From NCBI GenBank assembly GCA_015179045.1, contig WHUZ01000017.1, forward strand, positions 786,211 through 850,210: DNA of 64,000 nt. Direction: 5' to 3'. The position numbers and the translations under genes were made by a program. Positions 58,201 through 64,000 of this stretch are shown here, one piece after another (within the stretch, counting starts at the first letter, position 1; every line of letters begins with the position of its first letter). The stretch is from Kalaharituber pfeilii. Its lineage: Eukaryota; Ascomycota; Pezizomycetes; Pezizales; Pezizaceae. The notes beneath the pieces were generated by a model. That model was not told the DNA's origin. It did no database searches and was given only the letters and a program-made list of their open reading frames with translations.

Positions 58201-61200
58201 ATATATGCAGCACATCGAAAGGGTTCAAGTGGAACTTGACACAATCAGGCCCCTGAGTCACCAGTTGAGAACTATAACACAATACAGTTTCAACACGTGC
58301 TATATTCCCGCACCGGAAGTGAAGACAGTGAAAAGCCTGCAGGACCTTCTTAGCAGCAACGAGCCATCCGTAATAAAATCCCAGGATTTTAGAAGAGGCA
58401 TTGAGACCCAGCATCCGAATATACGAGACTCTGTCAGTCATCTAATCACACGCTTCTCGAATGACGCTACGGGATTCAAAAACCGTTATGCCCAGGACTT
58501 AGAGCAGAGTTGGAAATCGCTTCTCAAACACGACTCGTCCTCCCAGCAGACATCACAGGTCATTCTCTGCCCTCTAGAGTATATAGAATCATACATGAAA
58601 AGATGTGGAGAAGGTTTTATAGGTATTTGGAGGCACATTGTGGCTTTGTTAAGTCCAAAGAAAGGAACAATAGAGGAGTTACTTTATCGGACTGGGTTGC
58701 GACCGAGGATAACCGTGAAAAGTTTGCTTAGTCAATTGGCAATGCGGAATCACCACCAGCACACTGAACGGGCACAGTTGTGGGGCAGGGTATTGGTGTC
58801 ATTTGGGAAAACGATTTCATTATATCAACAAGCTATCCGCCTTTATCACCATGCACAACGTGACGACTCCGTTGAGTTCAACAAGGAGTGGGCTAACAAA
58901 GGTCGCGAGGGATGGGATCCACTAGAATATCCTGATTGGCTCCTTTTTGAGATAGAAAACAATATGCTGATTAGGCCCGTGCAAGCTCAAATTGCCTCTA
59001 AGATGCTTTCCCCCCCTAATGGAACTAATGCCGTCATGCAGCTAAATATGGGAGAAGGGAAATCATCAGTTATTGTGCCAATTGTTGCTGCTGCGCTGGC
59101 AGATAAGAAGAAATTAGTGAGAGTGGTGGTGTTGAAGCCATTGTCAGGCCAGATGTTCCATCTGCTGGTGCAGAAGCTAAGTGGGCTGTTAAATCGAAGG
59201 ATATATTACCTCCCGTTTCACCGGCAAATAGAGCTTACAGAGTCCACAGTGAACCTGATTCAGGAATTATATCAGGAATGTTTGGATAATGGTGGAATTT
59301 TGTTGTCACAGCCGGAGCACCTCTTATCTTTTAAGTTGATGGGCGTTGAAAAGCTCAGTGCTGGTGGCCCAATTGCAGATTCACTTCTACGTTCTCAGCG
59401 TTGGCTCGAAAATCACTCACGCGATATCTTAGATGAGAGTGACGAAGTTTTACACGTTCGATACCAGCTCATATACACCATTGGTGAGCAGCACGCTCCA
59501 CAACTAAGCCCAGACCGCTGGGTGATAATCCAAGAACTATTCGGCCTTGTCAGCAAACACATGCGGGAGCTTAAGGGTCGATATCCTGATGGAGTGGAGG
59601 TAATGGAACGCGAGGATGCCCCCGGGAGTTTCCCCTTCACGCGGCTACTGAAGAAGGAGCCAGAGTCTGAGCTGCTTGATAGGATTGCGGAGGATGTTAT
59701 TCGAAGAGGCGTCTTGGGAGCAGTGTCAACAAGGTGGTTTACTGATTGCATGAGCAACTCGCTGTTATATTTGATCAGAAAGAAGAATGTTCAGGGGCCC
59801 ACGAAGTGGCCAGAGGTAGGGGACATGTTACCGTACTTTTTATTACTCAGAGGGATGATCGCCCATGGTATCCTTGCTTTTGTGCTCCGGGAGAAGCGGT
59901 GGCGTGTTGATTATGGCCTTGCTCCACACAGAACACTTCTTGCGGTACCCTATCGCGCGAAGGATAGCCCAGCCCCACGAGCTGACTTTGGCCATCCTGA
60001 TGTCACAATTGCTCTTACCTGCCTGTCCTACTACTACCAAGGGCTCGACGATGGCCAGCTCCGCATGTGCTTCGAACGTCTCAAGAAGCTCGACAACCCG
60101 GCAGCAGAATACTTGACCTGGATCAAGGGATGCGAAGACCTTCCCTCTCCTTTACGCCAGCTGCAAGGAATCAACTTGGAGGATAATGACCAATGGTCCT
60201 ACACAATATATCCTCGTCTTAGATTGAACAAGAGCGTGATTGACTTTTATCTTACTAGCATAGTGTTTCCGAAGGCGTGCAAGGAGTTTCCAGCGAAGCT
60301 TACCACTTCTGGATGGGACCTCGCTGAAGAAAAGCGGTATCCAACCACTGGATTCAGTGGTACGAATGATAACCGATATCTTTTGCCTGTCTCAATCGAG
60401 CAACTGGATCTCCCCGAACAAACCCACACGAACGCAAAGGTGCTCCGTTACCTTCTTCAGCCAGAGAACAACCATTACACATGCGCACAGAAGGAGGGAA
60501 ATGAAAGACTTCCAGTGAAGGATTTATTGAAGAAATTGTTAAATCAGACGGACAAGATCCAGGTCTTACTTGATGTGGGAGCGCAGGTGCTGGAAATGAA
60601 GAACCATGAGGTTGCGGAGTGTTGGTTGAAATTGGCAAGCGAAGGAAACCATCAATGGACTGCAGCGGTGTTTTTCAATGATGATGATGAATTGACAGTA
60701 CTGAGCAAAGATGGTAGCTTGCAGCCGTATATGATCTCGCCCTATGTAAAGAATATGACAACGTGCTTGGTATATCTGGACGAGGCGCATACAAGAGGGA
60801 CTGATTTGAAGCTTCCAGCAGAAAGCATAGCGGCAGTGACACTGGGACCAAAATTAACCAAAGATAGACTGGTACAAGGTAAGTTTATGTCACACGTTGA
60901 ATAATATTTGGTACATGCTAATCCTTTTCCAGCTTGCATGCGAATGAGAAAATTAGGTCAAGGGCAATCAGTTCACTTCTTCGCCCCCCAGAGGTCCACA
61001 GTAAACTCCTAGTACACTCTGGGAAGGAGGGGGAGCCCATATCGAAACCATCGACATCATCTCTTGGGTAATGCATGAAACCTGCACGCAAACTGAACGC
61101 AGCGTCGCACTGTGGGCAAGCCAAGGCATTGGACATCAGATTCGAGAGCACGCATGGTCCAAATATAAAGCTTCCAAACTCGACGGGGACATGTTGGCCA

Positions 61201-62268
61201 AAGAATGGGAAGAGCCCGAATCAAGGACGTTGGAATATATGTATGGTATCTCTAACCAACAGCGGGAATCAGTCAAACATATCATTGCAACAAAACTCCA
61301 AGAACCAGATCTACGGCCCCGCTACAAGCAATTTGATATCATCAACTCCAGGTGCGAGGAGTACCAAGTCGTATCACTTCATGGGGTTGCCATGCAGGAA
61401 GAGCAAGAGAGAGAGGTTGCCCACGAAGTCGAAATCGAGGCGGTAGTTCAACGGCCCCACCTGCCACCCCACATACTCACAAACTCAATCCCGCCGTTTT
61501 GGAGTTTATCAAAACCGGCATCGTAAACCCTAGCAGCTTCAGCTCGTCATTCAGATACCTTATGGATACACTTTCACAAACCTCCTTCCACAAGGATATT
61601 GAGCCTGGGCCATGGGCACAAAACATTATCGCTACTGTCGACTTCGCAGAGACTGTAAAACTGAACCAGAGCAACCATAAGCACATGGACGACTATCTCC
61701 GCCCGGTAACCTGGATTGTGTCCAGTGTACGCCATCTTGATACTTCACCAGTCCTGTGTCTCCTCAGCTCGTTTGAGGTCAACGAACTTCTCCCACACAT
61801 CCGGCGCTCACAATTCGTCAATCTTCACATGTATACACCTAAAGCCCAACGTATAGCACCAACATTTGAAGATCTTACATACGCAGCAATTCCAGCATTA
61901 CCAAATGGCTGGGCAGCGAGCTTCCCAAGTCGAGACCAGTTAATGATCCAGGTGAATCTGTTTGCCGGGCAATTATTCTTCAAGTCCTTTACAGCATATA
62001 CGAGGACATGTGGATTCCTGGGGATATTTCTGAGAGGGAGGGAGGGAGGAATTGCCCGTAAGTAAAGGCGGATGGATTTCTCCGTGGGCTCAGAAATGAT
62101 GGAAACGGAGGGCCTGGGGTGCTCAACGGGGAAGTAGCATTTGAGGAAAGTCCATTGAGGTTTGTGAGGACATTGATTGGGGTTAGGAGGAAGGGGATGA
62201 AGTTCGGGGTGACACATGCAGGGTTGTTGGTGCATGGGAAAGAGCTAGAGAGCGGAGAGTGGGAGTAG
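52285..62268 (+). CDS. Giant DUF6606/DUF3638/DUF3645 protein, 3' part frame-broken
   Basis: Exons 52285-52417, 52580-52861, 52933-56039, 56102-60878 and from 60933 join in consistent phase through GT-AG introns of 162, 71, 62 and 54 bp. Total length with the frame breaks bridged is about 3,210 codons, usual for the family. The N-terminal part matches DUF6606 (LYIQAQNAGLIIRH). DUF3638 includes DWLLFEIENNMLIRPVQ and the P-loop-like QLNMGEGKSS (about 59041). ILDESDE (59430) follows, then DUF3645 around EKRWRVDYGL and a LDEAH box (60777). These resemble helicase motifs, but no activity is established; database labels such as ubiquitinyl hydrolase are automatic. After 60933 the family sequence continues to 62268 but in changing frames: near 61005-61035, 61452-61460 and 62055-62075, each with no plausible intron. 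It is either a recent pseudogene or carries base-call errors. Confidence 0.85.
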
Positions 62269-62412
62269 ATGGACGCAGATGAGATGTAAGTGGACTACAA
62301 TAATAGTGGAAGTAAGAATTTACATTCGAAAGCTAGAAGTGACTGATTGTCAAACTGTGGAGCACAAAAAGTATGGATATTAGGCGGGAACAAGGGCACG
62401 TGGAGTATTTTT

Positions 62413-62785
62413 GATACGCGATTTATGACAACGGTTGTTTTTTTCTATTTTTCTTTATCGGCAACGAGGTGACAATTTGTAGGTGGGATCTATATTTCGT
62501 ATTTTTTTTTTTTTTTTTACAGTATACTGTTTCCGTATTTGATTTTATGTCTTTTTTACCACTGTGAATTGGCTGATGGTCTGTATTTCTGTTTCTTATT
62601 GATACGCGATTTATGACAACGGTTGTTTTTTCTATTTTTCTTTATCGCAACGAGGTGACAATTTGTAGGTGGGATCTATATTTCATATTTTTTTTTTTTT
62701 TTACAGTATACTGTTTCCGTATTTGATTTTATGTCCTTTTTACCACTGTGAATTGGCTGATGGTCTGTATTTCTGTTCTTATTGT
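62413..62785 (+). repeat. Tandem duplication of about 188 bp
   Basis: GATACGCGATTTATGACAAC starts the units at 62413 and 62601. They differ only by small indels in T runs and a few bases. It lies just downstream of the large gene. Confidence 0.9.
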
Positions 62786-62928
62786 AGAGGGAACGTTTAT
62801 GATTACCTTTCGTGAAAGCTGTTTATCAGGAAATTTTCATTGGTCCACTGGGATGAGGTTGCCCTTTATGCTTGAGATATGTAGCTAATATGCACGTTCC
62901 AATTGAGTGGCCGGCCCGGGTATTTCTC

Positions 62929-62959
<31 letters not shown>

Positions 62960-63518
62960 TCGTACTTCCTATTACCGTCCTGTAGGCTATGACGGATTAA
63001 GTTCATAGGAGTTAATAAGATAACCCACAAATAAGAGGAGAAAAAAGGAAAACAATTGCAAATTTTCCATCGTCACCTCTCCACCCATATCATGTGGCCC
63101 AGGTATACTGAGTGTCCCGGTCTAGTCATCACTGGCCCAGGGCGCTAGAAGTGGGATGGCGAAGTAAGAATAGGGAAGGTATTGGAAGTACTAGTGACAT
63201 TGATATCGGATTCCCAGGCAGCGATTGCTGCAGTACAGAAAGCGGGAGGAGGAAAACAAGAACGAATGATCTCACGGGCGTAGTGGAAGAAATGACGAAG
63301 AGAAAGAAAGAGGGGAATGAAATGAAGCTACTACTGTATGGGTGAAAGTACACGTCGGGATAGGAGGCACGAGAGGGCGGACGACAAAGCAAAGAACGCA
63401 ACGAAGAAGAGGTAGGACGACTGTCACGGAAGGAGGACTTTGTTAACGATGGAAACAGCATAGAGCGACTGGAAGAAAAGAAAGGGTACAGCGGCGGGAG
63501 GGTGTGTTGAAACATATC
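62786..63518. other. Intergenic, nothing recognised
   Basis: A T run followed by an A run lies at 62931-62959. The 128-codon minus-strand frame (63129-63515) is Ser/Pro/Phe-rich without a domain and is not called. Confidence 0.4.
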
Positions 63519-63747
63519 TGTTGCACCCTTGAGTAGTTCGTTTCATCTGTTTCTATCTACCTGTTGCTTCCCAGCCCTTATATTTGTTTGTGTTACACTA
63601 CTTCTTTTTTATGTCTACATTCATGTATATAAGAGCCTATCTCTCGTAACTTCTCGCTCAATAGACTAGATGATATCACCAATAACGACGAGTCCTCCTT
63701 TTAGGTATTCTCTTATTGTATCGCTGAATCCGCACACGGTATACACA
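63519..63747 (+). other. Possible LTR
   Basis: Starts TGTTGCACCC, contains TATATAAGAGCC at 63626-63637 and CTCGCTCAATAGACTAGA, and ends near TATACACA. A TTATCAGGGTGG sequence just after could act as a primer-binding site. No second LTR or target duplication is visible before the window ends. Confidence 0.3.
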
Positions 63748-63915
63748 TTTTATCAGGGTGGTGGGATGGAACAGGAAAGCAGTTACCACTTTCACACTGT
63801 ACAGCTAAAGACAGGCAAGGGCATGACGAAGGGAGTGGTGGCAGTGGGAATACGGAGAAAGGCACACAGGCGGAGCATCTAGCTTTCGGCTGTGACAAGG
63901 TGGCATACCTGGAGG

Positions 63916-63979
63916 AGTTTTTTTTTTTTTTACTTTCATTACTCGCATGCCACCCGGTGGGCCATGGCGAGATGAGAAG
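63916..63979 (-). mobile_element. LINE tail insertion, family A
   Basis: A T run followed by TTTCATTACTCGCATGCCAC and the complement of CGCCATGGCC, between 8-bp duplications CCTGGAGG at 63908-63915 and 63980-63987. Confidence 0.7.
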
Positions 63980-64000
63980 CCTGGAGGGGTAGGGGAAGTG

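Noticed and set aside
1..64000. tRNA and rRNA genes
   Set aside because: I looked for GGTTCRA-type B boxes and cloverleaf pairing; only the weak pair near 44222-44313 appeared and it does not fold as a tRNA by eye.

Overview
This is eukaryotic DNA from a filamentous ascomycete (Pezizomycotina). Short GT-AG introns of about 54-162 bp break the genes. There are STAND/NLR-type proteins with fungal N-terminal domains and ankyrin repeats, and a very large DUF3638/DUF3645 protein found mainly in filamentous fungi. Genes are sparse and most of the window is transposon-derived, as in TE-rich genomes such as those of truffle-like Pezizomycetes; I cannot fix the genus from sequence alone.

Layout. 1-4.5 kb: gene-free, with tiny retrotransposon 3'-tail insertions, a pyrimidine-rich tract with a 14-bp minisatellite, and old dispersed repeats. 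4.56-10.55 kb: a complete 5,990-bp non-autonomous DNA transposon with 76-bp terminal inverted repeats and a perfect 9-bp target duplication (Mutator-like), carrying a RecQ-helicase gene fragment, three kinds of tandem repeat and a nested solo LTR. 11.5-12.2 kb: an RNase H gene. 13.7-16.4 kb: a STAND N-terminal/ankyrin gene with a late frameshift. 17.6-18.0 kb: an unoccupied paralogue of the first transposon's target. 20.3 kb: a solo LTR. 22.2-26.7 kb: an NLR (NACHT-ankyrin) gene whose nine predicted exons join in frame into 1,224 aa. 28.2-30.0 kb: an inverted-repeat (TA-flanked) element. 31.07-36.15 kb: a second, inverted copy of the Mutator-like element (5,088 bp) with its own 9-bp duplication. 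36-52 kb: mostly repeats, with two weakly supported coiled-coil genes, a 5'-truncated LINE with 15-bp target duplications, a pogo-like MITE and a 43 x 12-bp satellite. 52.3-62.3 kb: one huge DUF6606/DUF3638/DUF3645 gene of about 3,210 codons, open for its first 8.6 kb and frame-broken three times in its last 1.3 kb. 62.4-64 kb: a tandem duplication, a possible LTR and one more LINE tail.

How the parts relate. The two Mutator-like copies face each other and bracket a 20.5-kb block holding RNase H and both ankyrin/STAND genes. Each copy still has its own matching target duplication, so the block has not been inverted by recombination between them. The ankyrin genes have nearly identical 34-residue repeats, in one case arranged as a higher-order three-repeat unit, which is typical of fungal non-self-recognition receptors under concerted evolution. 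Two retroposon tail families, recognised by their conserved 3' ends and poly(A), have inserted throughout; one copy sits in an NLR intron. The least familiar item is the RecQ-carrying Mutator-like family and its dense array of the octamer CGGAGATG/CATCTCCG.
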